Assembly: GCA_021648285.1 (NCBI GenBank) | Contig: JAKITC010000001.1 | Location: 1 to 64,000, forward strand | Direction: 5' to 3' | DNA length: 64,000 bases | From: Sulfurimonas sp. | GTDB lineage: Bacteria > Campylobacterota > Campylobacteria > Campylobacterales > Sulfurimonadaceae | Shown: positions 44,122 through 53,438 of the stretch, piece after piece | Numbering within the stretch: position 1 is the first letter of the stretch | Layout of the letters: each line of letters starts with the position of its first letter | The notes under the pieces: model-generated | Database searches by the model: none | What the model was told of the DNA's origin: nothing | What the model saw: only the letters and a program-made list of their open reading frames with translations | Translations under genes and position numbers: made by a program

Positions 44122-45414
44122 TTGTCACTTTTTGGCGGTATTGTTTTAGGTCTTTTTGTTTTAAACGACTTTGCGATTTTAGACTCTCTGAATGCTCTGC
44201 TTTCACTTTTTATGTCATTGTTATCAGAAGCTTGGATAATTAAAACTTTGGCTTTTGCGGTCTTGGTTGGAAGTATTATGGCCCTTATAGAAAAGTCTGG
44301 TGGGATAGAGGGCTTTGTAGATTTTATGCAACACAAGGTTTCTTTAGTAAAATCTCAAAGATCTGCTTTGATGTTAAGTTATTTTATAGGTGTGATTATC
44401 TTTGTTGAGTCATCTATAACTGCCCTCATAGCAGGTGCAGTCGGTAAACCTCTTTGTGATAAATATAAAGTCCCAAGTGCAAAACTAGCTTTTGTATGTG
44501 ATTCTACTTCAGCTCCTATTAGTTCATTGATTGTTTTAAATGGCTGGGGAGCGCTTCTTCTTGGACTTATATCAACTCAAATATCACTTGGTGTGATTGA
44601 TGCTAATGCAATTGATCTTTTAATTGACTCGATTGTTTACAACTTTTATGCGATGACTGCTTTGGCTGTGACATTTTTATCTGTATGGTATAACATAGAT
44701 ATAGGGCCGATGAAAAATGTAAAGCATATACCTAGAGACAAAGAGTTTAGCTCTCAAACAAAAGCGAGTATGTTCTACATGTTAATGCCGATTGTTCTTA
44801 TGATAGTTTTTGTATTTTTATTTTTGTATATAACGGGAGATGGAAATATTTTAAAAGGGAGTGGTTCTAGCTCTATATTTTACACAATGTTGGCTACTCT
44901 TGTATTTACACTTTTTTATTTTGTTGGCAGTAAAAATATGAGTTTTGCTTCTTGGAGTAAGACATCACTAAAAGGTGCCGTTAAACTTGTTCCTATAGCC
45001 CTTATACTGCTGTTCGCATTTGCCATAGGTAAAGTTACAACTGAGCTTCATACAGGGCAATACCTAGCTTCACTGGCAAGCGAGAACTTAAGTATCTATC
45101 TTTTAGCAGGGGTAATATTTATTCTAAGCTCTATAATGTCATTTGCAACGGGAACAAGCTGGGGAACATTTTCTATTATGATTCCTGTTGCAGTTCCGAT
45201 GGCAGTCGCCATGGATGCAGATGTTGCTCTTTGTATCGGGGCTGTAATATCCGGCGGTATTTTTGGTGATCACTGCTCGCCCATTTCAGATACGACTATC
45301 ATATCTTCATTGGCAAGTGATTGTGAAGTTATAGAGCATGTAAAGACTCAGCTTCCTTATGCTCTGATTAGCGGAGTTATAGCTTTAACACTGTTTATAG
45401 TTTTTAGTTTTTAG
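44122..45414 (+). CDS. NhaC-family Na+/H+ antiporter
   Basis: A 430-residue NhaC-family antiporter with about eleven membrane segments: FVESSITALIAGAVGKPLCDKY, STSAPISSLIVLNGWGALL and SGGIFGDHCSPISDTTIISS (the last carrying the Asp/His residues typical of the family). The first usual start is TTG at 44122, but the frame is open upstream to 44023 and codes DWFNIDNSALSLLPSLLAI, which looks like the normal first membrane segment. No ATG, GTG or TTG precedes it, so the start is unclear (ATA at 44047 is a possibility, or a sequence error). Confidence 0.85.
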   Translation: MSLFGGIVLGLFVLNDFAILDSLNALLSLFMSLLSEAWIIKTLAFAVLVGSIMALIEKSGGIEGFVDFMQHKVSLVKSQRSALMLSYFIGVIIFVESSITALIAGAVGKPLCDKYKVPSAKLAFVCDSTSAPISSLIVLNGWGALLLGLISTQISLGVIDANAIDLLIDSIVYNFYAMTALAVTFLSVWYNIDIGPMKNVKHIPRDKEFSSQTKASMFYMLMPIVLMIVFVFLFLYITGDGNILKGSGSSSIFYTMLATLVFTLFYFVGSKNMSFASWSKTSLKGAVKLVPIALILLFAFAIGKVTTELHTGQYLASLASENLSIYLLAGVIFILSSIMSFATGTSWGTFSIMIPVAVPMAVAMDADVALCIGAVISGGIFGDHCSPISDTTIISSLASDCEVIEHVKTQLPYALISGVIALTLFIVFSF

Positions 45415-45441
45415 TTTTATAGCATAAGTTCTAAAATTAAA

Positions 45442-45499
45442 TCGTTCATTATTTTACGATTATTCTTATTTATGCTATAATTCAGAAATATATGAACGA
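45442..45499. promoter_or_regulatory. Promoter and inverted operator half-sites of the hip locus
   Basis: TCGTTCAT (45442-45449) and ATGAACGA (45492-45499) are a perfect 8-bp inverted pair flanking TATAAT (45476-45481). The XRE-type antitoxin gene starts at 45512. Such paired sites suit DNA-looping autorepression by HipB-like dimers; this is inferred. Confidence 0.5.
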
Positions 45500-45511
45500 A
45501 AAGAAGTAGAT

Positions 45512-45787
45512 ATGATTAATATATTAAGTGATAATTATGAATTTATGACATCGGCAGAGATTAATAAATCAATAGCACAAAATATTAAAATAATTCGAAA
45601 AAGAAAATTTAAAACGCAAGAACTTTTTGCAAAACATATCGGTATGAGTTATGGAAAGTATGCTAGATTTGAAAAAACAGGTCAGATATCGTTTCAGGGA
45701 TTTATTGATATTTTAAAAGGCATTGATAGAGTAGAAGAGATAACAAAGATTTGTAATATAGATAGTGAAGCAATACAATGGAAATAA
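45512..45787 (+). CDS. hipB: HipB-like XRE-family antitoxin
   Basis: A 91-residue DNA-binding protein with a lambda-repressor-type helix-turn-helix (about 19-77): NIKIIRKRKFKTQELFAKHIGMSYGKYARFEKTG spans positions 25-58. It overlaps the hipA-like gene by ten bases, the standard hipBA arrangement. It would repress the operon and neutralise the kinase. Confidence 0.87.
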   Translation: MINILSDNYEFMTSAEINKSIAQNIKIIRKRKFKTQELFAKHIGMSYGKYARFEKTGQISFQGFIDILKGIDRVEEITKICNIDSEAIQWK

Positions 45788-47024
45788 TTGTAAAAGCATG
45801 GGGTGACGTAGTTGCAAAAATAAAGCATAAAAATGGCTTAAACCACTTTTCTCTTTCACCTGATAACCATTTAGATTTTTCTCCGATAAAACTAAAGCAA
45901 AGAGGTGTGAATTATGAATTCTCTCATCTCCCTTTTCAAAAAGGACTGCCAGGAATGATTAGCGATAGTTTGCCTGGTGTGTACGGTAAAGAATATCTAG
46001 ATGAATTCTTTATAAAACATTTTCAATTTAAGCCTACATACATAGAAGCTCTTCAATTTCTTGGTGAAAATACGATGGGAGCATTAACATATGAACCAGA
46101 GCATGAAAAAATAAATCACGAGCGTGTTAATGCGATCTTTGATGCAAAAGAGTTGTACAAAGAGACAAATAAAGCATTGCACGGAGGTGCTGATTTTTCT
46201 ATAAATGAAATTATTGCAATATCTAATTCTGCTGCATCTGGGGCAAGACCAAAAGCAATAGTTGGCTTTAATCCAGTGACAAAAAAAATGTTTGTTGGCT
46301 CAAAGTTTGAATTTCTTCCCAAAGGCTATATTCACTCTATTGTAAAATTTGACAACCTTATTTATAAAAATGCTTTATCTGGTGTGTCAAATGAAGAAAA
46401 GGCTTCTCAAACAAAAGGAGAGTATATTTACTCTTTAATCGCCAAAGAAGTTGGGATTGAGATGGCAAATACATATCTAATAGAAGATTCAGATAATTAC
46501 ATTTTGTAACAGAGCGTTTTGATATCTCGGTTGAGAACAAAACAGTTACCAGAAAACATATGCATTCACTTTCAGGAATCATGCATCATAACCCAGCAGA
46601 AACATCTTTTGATTATACAAATCTATTTAGAGTTGGAGAAAAATTAAATATTCCATATGATGATAAAGTACAGTTTTTTAGAACAATGTTGTTCAATCTG
46701 ATTTTTGGTAATAGAGATGACCACAGCAGAAATTTCTCATATCTTATGGATAAAGATGGCGCTTGGAGAGGTGCACCAGCGTATGATTTGACATTTACTA
46801 CCAATAAACATCATCAACTGATGTTTGATTATAAAAATGGATATAGATTAAAAAAAAGAGATATTGAAAAAATCGCAACTACTTTTGGTATTAAAAATTC
46901 AACTGAAATAATTGAGCAAATGATTGATGTAAAACAGACTTTTCTGTCAGATTTAGCAACTCAATACGATATGAAAAGTTGGTACGATTCAATAATAAAA
47001 TCAACTGATTATGTTTTGAAATAG
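45778..47024 (+). pseudogene. hipA: HipA-like serine/threonine kinase toxin, frameshifted
   Basis: The first frame (45778-46509) codes the HipA N-terminal domain and the start of the kinase (LPGMISDSLPGVYG, SGARPKAIVGF) and stops in NYIL. The second frame, one base shifted, carries on as HFVTERFDISVENK from 46500 and includes the catalytic NRDDHSRNFS and APAYDLT motifs. The break is a single missing base near 46498-46500. Without it the protein would be about 415 residues, the normal HipA length. The toxin is probably inactive here, or the strain has a sequencing error. Confidence 0.85.
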
Positions 47025-47172
47025 CGTGTAGCAGTTTAATTAGGTGTTGCATTTACTATTATAATGTACATGTAGTATTTTTTGTTGCTTGAGTGGAGTG
47101 GTAACCTAAATTCATACAAAGAATTTAGATATACACTCCCAAGAAGAATATAGGAGCGAGAGTATTTTTAGT

Positions 47173-47916
47173 TTAGTTTCCTAAAGCACTGTTTATAGAG
47201 TAACGCATATCTTCATCAAGGTTTTCCATGCCTGTAAGCATCCACCTTAAGTATCCTGCATCAGAAGCTGCTACTTCTTGAAGTGTTTTACCCTTATACT
47301 TTCCAAATCTAAAAGATGTTATTAATATAGGCGTATTTGTTAAATCAACCATCTTCTCAACTGGATTTTCACCTGGAAATTTAGAAGCGACTTCATCTTT
47401 TAGTTTACTAAGTAGTAGTTTTAAGATTAAAACATCACCGATAGCATCGTGAGCTTTTACAACTATGTCAAGAGCATCAGCCTCTTTTTGCTCTTCTTTA
47501 TAAAGATCCATTTTATATCTAAAATACTGAAGTCTGTGAGCATCTTCATCCGGAAGTACATGTTTGGCAACTCTAAGCGTATCTATAACTTTCATCTGAG
47601 TGTTAAAACCCTCTTTTTCAAGCATACCCAAATCAAAAGGTGCATTATGAATAATCATATAGTTCTCAGGTGTGTTTAACTCTACAAGTCTTTTATATGC
47701 AGTTGTCTCTTGACATGTAGGTTTTCCTTCAATCATATCAGGAGTTATACCGTGAACTTCCATCGCTCCAAAACTAATAGGAACATCAGATGAACAAAAT
47801 TCATTTTGTACCTCTGGTACTTTTTCTCCAAGCACAATATATCCTAACTGAATAACTCTGTCTGTATCACCTGTCCCTGTTGTTTCTGTGTCTAAAATCA
47901 CATATTTTCTTGCCAA
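47173..47916 (-). CDS. DnaQ-like 3'-5' exonuclease with C-terminal DUF3820 domain
   Basis: A 247-residue DEDDh exonuclease: Exo I YVILDTETTGTG, Exo II IIHNAPFDLGML and Exo III KAHDAIGDVLIL with the His. Residues 195-247 (FRFGKYKGKTLQEVA, YLRWMLTG) form the DUF3820 region found on several exonucleases. It is too short for DNA polymerase III epsilon with its usual partner region, so a repair or nucleotide-processing role is possible. Confidence 0.88.
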   Translation of the reverse strand: MARKYVILDTETTGTGDTDRVIQLGYIVLGEKVPEVQNEFCSSDVPISFGAMEVHGITPDMIEGKPTCQETTAYKRLVELNTPENYMIIHNAPFDLGMLEKEGFNTQMKVIDTLRVAKHVLPDEDAHRLQYFRYKMDLYKEEQKEADALDIVVKAHDAIGDVLILKLLLSKLKDEVASKFPGENPVEKMVDLTNTPILITSFRFGKYKGKTLQEVAASDAGYLRWMLTGMENLDEDMRYSINSALGN

Positions 47917-47938
47917 ATTATTTCCTTGAATGAAGCTT

Positions 47939-48316
47939 TTAATTACCTAAAAAGGAGTCTAACATATATTCACTTTGAGCATGTAAATATTCAGGACATA
48001 AATTAATTTCAATTGTCTCTTTATGAATAGTATATTCACAAAACTGAATAAATTTTAGCTGCATAATCTCCCCCTTAAATTCAAAATTTCTAATTGCTAA
48101 TGGTTCATTTAACTCTTCTAACAAGTCCTGAATATCATTAATAGAGTCTTTGCATGAGTGGAGATGTAAAAGTTTGAAAAAAGTTTGAAATTTTATTTCC
48201 ATATTCAAATCATCATAAGTTATATAGGAATTATATATGGCACGAGCTAGCTTGAGGGCATTTTCACTTACCGGTTCTGCTAATAATTTTTGTTTTACTA
48301 TTTCATCTGTATTCAT
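47939..48316 (-). CDS. Unknown soluble protein
   Basis: A 125-residue acidic, helical protein with no signal peptide, membrane segment or motif I recognise. The body has FQTFFKLLHLHSCKDSINDI and two other cysteines (Cys93, Cys107), perhaps a metal or structural set. It precedes the exonuclease gene by 22 bases on the same strand and may be cotranscribed. Confidence 0.65.
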   Translation of the reverse strand: MNTDEIVKQKLLAEPVSENALKLARAIYNSYITYDDLNMEIKFQTFFKLLHLHSCKDSINDIQDLLEELNEPLAIRNFEFKGEIMQLKFIQFCEYTIHKETIEINLCPEYLHAQSEYMLDSFLGN

Positions 48317-48402
48317 ATTTATATATTATAGCGATTAGCATTAAAAGCGTATAAAACTAATTGTAATATGCTACACTTTTAAAAAAAAGACAGGAATTTT
48401 TA

Positions 48403-49065
48403 ATGTATAAAATTATTATATTATTTACGTCATTTTGTATATCTGTTTTTGCTTTACAAATAAAACAGCTTCCAATAAAATTTGGTGAAAAAAGAGTAGA
48501 GCTAACAAAAGAGTATATTAAAGCTCACTACAATTTGGATGTAAAAGATATAAAAATAATTCCTCGTATTATAGTTATTCATCACACTGCTATAGATGAT
48601 TTTAAAGATTCTATCTCGCGTTTTACATCTCAAACACTACCAACAGACAGGCCAGATATCAGTAATGGTGGCTCAGTAAATGTATCTACTCACTTTATGG
48701 TTGAGCGAGATGGAACAATCAATCAGTTAATGCCATTAGACTATATGGGCAGGCATGTAATAGGGCTTAACTATAACTCTATAGGCATAGAAAATGTAGG
48801 CGGTCAAAACTCAAAAGATAATCTGACAGATGCACAACTAAAATCAAATATAGAACTTATTGAAGAGCTTAAAAAAAAATTTAAAACTATAGAATATGTG
48901 ATAGGTCATTATGAGTACAGATGTTTTGAAGGAAGTGCGTTGTGGTTAGAGTTAGATGATAATTATAGAACTAAAAAAGATGATCCAGCTCCAAGATTTA
49001 TGAAAGAGTTGCGCAGTAATATAAAAGGTTTCAAAATTGCACCTTGCACCCAAGGGCATAAATGA
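48403..49065 (+). CDS. N-acetylmuramoyl-L-alanine amidase (Amidase_2), secreted
   Basis: A 220-residue periplasmic zinc amidase with a signal peptide (about 1-17, SVFA-LQI). IPRIIVIHHTAID holds one zinc His pair, and IGHYEYRCFEGSALWLE the third ligand region; VNVSTHFMVERDGTINQL is the PGRP/Amidase_2 core. It cleaves the bond between MurNAc and L-Ala, releasing stem peptides. The next two genes overlap by four bases each and look like peptide uptake and use. Confidence 0.9.
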   Translation: MYKIIILFTSFCISVFALQIKQLPIKFGEKRVELTKEYIKAHYNLDVKDIKIIPRIIVIHHTAIDDFKDSISRFTSQTLPTDRPDISNGGSVNVSTHFMVERDGTINQLMPLDYMGRHVIGLNYNSIGIENVGGQNSKDNLTDAQLKSNIELIEELKKKFKTIEYVIGHYEYRCFEGSALWLELDDNYRTKKDDPAPRFMKELRSNIKGFKIAPCTQGHK

Positions 49066-50192
49066 TTAGTTCACCTCTTTTTTATCTGCTCTCTATTGCT
49101 TTTATCGCAACATTTTTCAGTCTCTTTGAATCAAAAACAAAACTAAAAATTTTCAAGTTCGTTCCTGCCGTTGTAATGATATATGCATTTAGTATGTTTT
49201 TAGCAGCTCTTGGAGTGTTTGAGTATAATGAAGAAGTAAATAACATATATAAAACCGCAAAAAAAAACCTACTTCCTGCCATGCTTTTTTTGATGTTACT
49301 ACAGGTTGATTTAAGACACTTTTTTAGACTTGGAAAATCACTTCTTATATCTTATGTTTTGGCAGTTTTTTCTTTAGCTATTGGATTTATAGTCGTTTCT
49401 TTGGTTTTTAATTTTAACCAAGATATGGCATCTGCTTTTGGAGCATTAGCTGGAAGCTGGATGGGCGGAACAGCAAATATGGTTGCCGTTGGTTCTGCTT
49501 TAGAGGTATCCGATGAAGCTTTTGGATATGCTCTGATAGTTGACAGTGTAAACTATACTATATGGGTTATGTTTTTACTGTTTTTAGTTCCATTTGCAAC
49601 TTACTTTAATAAGTTCACAGATAGCCATGAAAGAATGGCAAAACTAGGTGATATTGGGTGTGCATGTAATGTAGGGGCAAAAAGATACTGGCTTTTGATA
49701 TTTTTATCTATCATAGTGGCTTTTGTTGTAAACGCTACAGCTTTTGAATTTAAGATACTTAATTATACAACGACTACGGTTATTCTTGCTACTCTTTTTG
49801 GAGTGCTGGGCTCATTTACAAAGCTCAAAACTATAAATGGCTCCAGTGAAGTCTCTACTACAATGCTTTATATTCTTATAGCACTTATTGGCTCAAAGGC
49901 AGTTTTTGACAGCTTTAGTGATGTTGGTATTTATGTTTTGGCAGGCTTTCTAATTTTAGTAATTCATGCAGTTATTATGGTATTGGGGGCTAAGATATTT
50001 AAGCTGGATCTGTTCTCCATTGCAGTAGCATCTCTCTCCAACATAGGTGGAGTTGCTTCTGCTCCCATACTTGCGGCAACTTACAATAAAGCACTTGTGA
50101 GTGTTGGAGTTTTAATGGCGATAATGGGATATATTATAGGTACTCTTGGTGGCTTGGCTGTCGGTGGACTTTTAATTGAATTAGCTAAATGA
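49062..50192 (+). CDS. DUF819-family membrane protein
   Basis: A 376-residue DUF819 protein with about eleven membrane segments. GSWMGGTANMVAVGSAL and LSNIGGVASAPILAA are the paired helix-break motifs of the family, typical of transporters. The substrate is not established. Its four-base overlaps with a peptidoglycan amidase and a dipeptide epimerase suggest uptake of muropeptides or L-Ala-Glu dipeptides, an inference worth testing. Confidence 0.9.
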   Translation: MISSPLFYLLSIAFIATFFSLFESKTKLKIFKFVPAVVMIYAFSMFLAALGVFEYNEEVNNIYKTAKKNLLPAMLFLMLLQVDLRHFFRLGKSLLISYVLAVFSLAIGFIVVSLVFNFNQDMASAFGALAGSWMGGTANMVAVGSALEVSDEAFGYALIVDSVNYTIWVMFLLFLVPFATYFNKFTDSHERMAKLGDIGCACNVGAKRYWLLIFLSIIVAFVVNATAFEFKILNYTTTTVILATLFGVLGSFTKLKTINGSSEVSTTMLYILIALIGSKAVFDSFSDVGIYVLAGFLILVIHAVIMVLGAKIFKLDLFSIAVASLSNIGGVASAPILAATYNKALVSVGVLMAIMGYIIGTLGGLAVGGLLIELAK

Positions 50193-51223
50193 AAATAGTA
50201 AAAATCACAACCGAGATTAAATATATTGAGCTAAAAACTCCATTTAAAACAGCTTTGCGTGAGACTACACATGTAGAGTTTGTAAGGGTACATGTGCAAG
50301 ATGAAAACGGTTTGGTCGGGATTGGTGAAGCCCCTGCAACAAAGGCTATAACAGGCGAAGATATTGAGATAATCCTAAACTCAATAAACAGTGTAAAACA
50401 GACTTTTTTAAACTCTACATGTCAAGAATCATTATCAACTTTGCACTCTACATGTAGAATCGGTTCAAGTGCTAAAGCTGCTTTGGATATGGCCTTTATC
50501 TCTCTACATGTAAAAGAGCAAAATCAAACATTTTTAGACTATTTTGAGACTAAAGATTTAAGCCCTTTAAAGACAGATGTAACTATAAGTCTAAACGCTT
50601 CCGATGTTATGATTGAAGATGCGATAAAAGCTTTTAAAAATAACATGTCAATACTAAAAGTAAAATTTGGCAGTGATATTTCACATGCCACCCAAGTTGT
50701 AAAAAAAATATCAAATAAACTTCCAGAAGCAGAGATTATCGTAGATGCAAATCAAGCTTGGTCATTAGAAGATACACTTGAATTTATAGAAGCTGTAAAA
50801 GAAATAGATATTGAGCTTATAGAGCAGCCTGTCAGTGCAGATGATTTAAGTGCTTTAAAAACTATCAGTGACATGTCACATATTCCTATACTTGCAGATG
50901 AAGCTGTTTTTACACTCAAAGATGCTAAAAAAGTAGTTGAGAGTAAAAGTGTCCACATGATAAATATAAAACTTATGAAGTGTGGCGGAGTTACCAAAGC
51001 TATGGAGATTTTAGAATATGCAAGAGAACAAAGAGTGACATGTATGTTAGGTTCAATGCTTGAAGGACCGTACTCAATAAATATCGCCTTACATCTTGCA
51101 ATGGCTTACCGGGATGTAATAAAGTATATTGATTTAGACAGTCCTCTACTTTACAAAAAACCATCAGATGAACTGGAGTTTGATTATAGAGGCTGCTATG
51201 TCAGTTATGCACTCAAAGAATAG
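50189..51223 (+). CDS. Enolase-superfamily dipeptide epimerase (L-Ala-D/L-Glu type)
   Basis: A 344-residue muconate-lactonising subgroup enolase-superfamily protein. ILKVKFGS holds the first catalytic Lys (KxK), EIIVDANQAW, ELIEQPVSADD and PILADEAVF provide the three metal ligands (Asp/Glu/Asp), and MINIKLMKCGGV supplies the second catalytic Lys. This arrangement and the amidase neighbour point to L-Ala-D/L-Glu epimerase, which converts the peptidoglycan dipeptide for catabolism. Confidence 0.9.
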   Translation: MKIVKITTEIKYIELKTPFKTALRETTHVEFVRVHVQDENGLVGIGEAPATKAITGEDIEIILNSINSVKQTFLNSTCQESLSTLHSTCRIGSSAKAALDMAFISLHVKEQNQTFLDYFETKDLSPLKTDVTISLNASDVMIEDAIKAFKNNMSILKVKFGSDISHATQVVKKISNKLPEAEIIVDANQAWSLEDTLEFIEAVKEIDIELIEQPVSADDLSALKTISDMSHIPILADEAVFTLKDAKKVVESKSVHMINIKLMKCGGVTKAMEILEYAREQRVTCMLGSMLEGPYSINIALHLAMAYRDVIKYIDLDSPLLYKKPSDELEFDYRGCYVSYALKE

Positions 51224-51228
51224 TCATT

Positions 51229-52194
51229 TTATCGAAACATCATTAGCATACTGTTTAGCAGTTTAAGATCTACATGATTGCTCATTTGAGTTTTTATCAG
51301 TTTTATAGCGTCAAATGTGGTCATAGCGTCTTTGTAGCTTCTCTTACTCGTTAAGGCATCAAAGATATCACACAGACCTATTATGCGGGCATAAATAGGT
51401 ATTCCATTTCCAAGCAGTCCATCAGGATAACCGCTTCCATCCATCTTCTCATGGTGGTATTTAATGCCTTGGAGTATCCTATTGTTGTCTATTCCTAGCT
51501 TTAATCCAATAGAGTATCCTAGCGTAGAATGAGCCATCATCTTTCTGAACTCTTTGTCAGTCAGCTTCCCATTTTTATTGATTATATCTGGCGATATTTT
51601 ACTTTTACCAAGGTCATGCAGCAGAGCAGATTCGCCAAGTTCAGCCAGAGATTTTTTATCCAATTTTAAAAAAGATCCTAAGCTCATGGCATACACGGCT
51701 ACATTAAGTGAATGAGTATGAGTGTAGTAATCATGCTCTGCAATATTCATTAAAGACTTAAGGGTAAAGTCATCATGTAGAATATTCTCAACAAGTTCAC
51801 TAACAACGACTTTTGAATTTTCATAATTGCCCAATGTCTCTGGGTTATTAAAGAGGTCCTCAAGTGTTTTTGTTGCGTTAGTATAAACAACTGCTGACAT
51901 TTCCGTAAAACTAGTAGATTCAATCTCTTTGCTTTTTTTAGCATCTTTGTTTTGTGCATCTTTTTTTACACCGTCTAAGTGTATCAGATAGTTTTCATGT
52001 TCTGTTGTATTAATATACAGAGCTTTTCCAGCACCTAGTCTCATTAAATCATTGCTAGTTATTATGGAGTTTTTTTCTTTAAAGAGTTTTATTTCTTGGT
52101 TTAAATTAGATGGCAAAAAGATGTTGAAGTCAAATACCGCTCCTGTTGAAACGATGTTTCTGTCCATTAGAAGATATTTATTTGAAATCATCAA
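51229..52194 (-). CDS. HD-GYP domain protein (c-di-GMP phosphodiesterase)
   Basis: A 321-residue protein. Residues 1-115 are a PilZ/DUF3391-like N-terminal part with no clear motif. Residues about 150-315 are an HD-GYP domain: HDLGKSKISPDII, MMAHSTLGYSIG and HHEKMDGSGYP with the full metal and GYP motif, so it should hydrolyse c-di-GMP. It converges on the epimerase gene. Confidence 0.9.
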   Translation of the reverse strand: MMISNKYLLMDRNIVSTGAVFDFNIFLPSNLNQEIKLFKEKNSIITSNDLMRLGAGKALYINTTEHENYLIHLDGVKKDAQNKDAKKSKEIESTSFTEMSAVVYTNATKTLEDLFNNPETLGNYENSKVVVSELVENILHDDFTLKSLMNIAEHDYYTHTHSLNVAVYAMSLGSFLKLDKKSLAELGESALLHDLGKSKISPDIINKNGKLTDKEFRKMMAHSTLGYSIGLKLGIDNNRILQGIKYHHEKMDGSGYPDGLLGNGIPIYARIIGLCDIFDALTSKRSYKDAMTTFDAIKLIKTQMSNHVDLKLLNSMLMMFR

Positions 52195-52287
52195 CCCACC
52201 TTTATATAATTTAGAATATAAAAGTATACAATTCTAATATATAAAGAGAGCCTTAAATATGAAACAACATTATATAATAAGTTTCGC

Positions 52288-53397
52288 TTAAAAAGTGAAA
52301 CTTTGCTTTTTGAATATATGAAACTTTGTTGCTGCTTTTTCTTTTTGTAAACCGAGTTTTTTAAGGGCTTTAGGATTTACTAAAAACCAGCCTAAAACAA
52401 CATCAACTCTATCACCTTTGAGGATTTTAAAGTCTCGTTTAATGGCTCTTTTTTCATTTGCTTTAATCATTGTGTCTTTTATGATTGTATCGGCTATCCA
52501 AGGCATAGTAGGTTTACCGTCTTTACCGATAACTCTTACAAAGACCTCTTTTTCAAGTTTGATAGTCTCATGAGCTCTGTTTACACTTATTTTTAGAATC
52601 CCGACACGAAGAGGGTGAAGTAAAAGGGCATGAGAACTTCTATTGTCAATATTAACAATAAAATTATTAATATTTTTTAGTATAGAAATATCTACGTATT
52701 TAGTTAACATGTCAGAGTTGTAGTGAGTTCCTGGGAAACCGTGAAAAGAGTGAGTTCTTGTATCGCTGATTGATGACATACTCCCTTTTACTTCTGGCAT
52801 GTGACAACTTACACAGTTAGCTCCGTCCATCTCATTCGCTATGTTAGTTGAACAAACATTCAGCTTGTTTTTGTTCATCTTGTGAGAATGACACCCAATA
52901 CAAACATTTCCATTTTGCATATGTTCATTGCCCTCTGTCATAATCTTATGATACGGTGAATCAGGTCCGATTTTTGAAGTTCCATAGTAGCTGTTTGGTA
53001 TTTTGTTTATGATGTTAGTGTTACTTTTAGGATGTTTTTTTATACCCTCTATGCGATGACAATATGCGCAACTGATCGCCTCTTGGTGAGTTGCATTTTT
53101 AGCATCAGGCATTGCTTTTTCGCCTTTTGTAAGCATCTTGTCCAGATTATTTGCAGCTGGAGTATGACATTTCCCACATTGGTATCTGCTATTTTTTGTA
53201 TTTGCCGGGTGTTTATCCCAAACAGCCTTGTGAATAGAGTCTTGACTAGGTGTTGCATTTGCATGCATAGAGCCGTAAAACTCACTGTAAATTTGAGTGT
53301 GACACTCTTTACACTCACTACTTGGAGTAAAATCATGCACCCCGTCATTTGAAAAGAGAGATATTGCAAGAACGAAAAGCATTGATAGTGTTTTCAT
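52288..53397 (-). CDS. Periplasmic pentaheme cytochrome c (c554-like)
   Basis: A 369-residue secreted multiheme cytochrome with a signal peptide (about 1-16). Five CxxCH sites are visible: CKECH, CGKCH, CAYCH, CIGCH and CVSCH, all in the first 210 residues, with extra His residues as distal ligands. Residues about 230-340 form a beta domain. The layout recalls cytochrome c554-type proteins. The electron partner and substrate are unknown. Confidence 0.87.
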   Translation of the reverse strand: MKTLSMLFVLAISLFSNDGVHDFTPSSECKECHTQIYSEFYGSMHANATPSQDSIHKAVWDKHPANTKNSRYQCGKCHTPAANNLDKMLTKGEKAMPDAKNATHQEAISCAYCHRIEGIKKHPKSNTNIINKIPNSYYGTSKIGPDSPYHKIMTEGNEHMQNGNVCIGCHSHKMNKNKLNVCSTNIANEMDGANCVSCHMPEVKGSMSSISDTRTHSFHGFPGTHYNSDMLTKYVDISILKNINNFIVNIDNRSSHALLLHPLRVGILKISVNRAHETIKLEKEVFVRVIGKDGKPTMPWIADTIIKDTMIKANEKRAIKRDFKILKGDRVDVVLGWFLVNPKALKKLGLQKEKAATKFHIFKKQSFTF

Positions 53398-53438
53398 TTT
53401 AGGGCCTTTTAATTGTGATTATTATGTTACGATTATAT

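Noticed and set aside
45778-47024. HipBST-type tripartite toxin system (split HipA)
   Set aside because: In HipBST the small HipS protein covers only the first HipA subdomain. Here the split falls inside the kinase region after 243 residues, and family sequence continues in a shifted frame without its own start, so a frameshift fits better.
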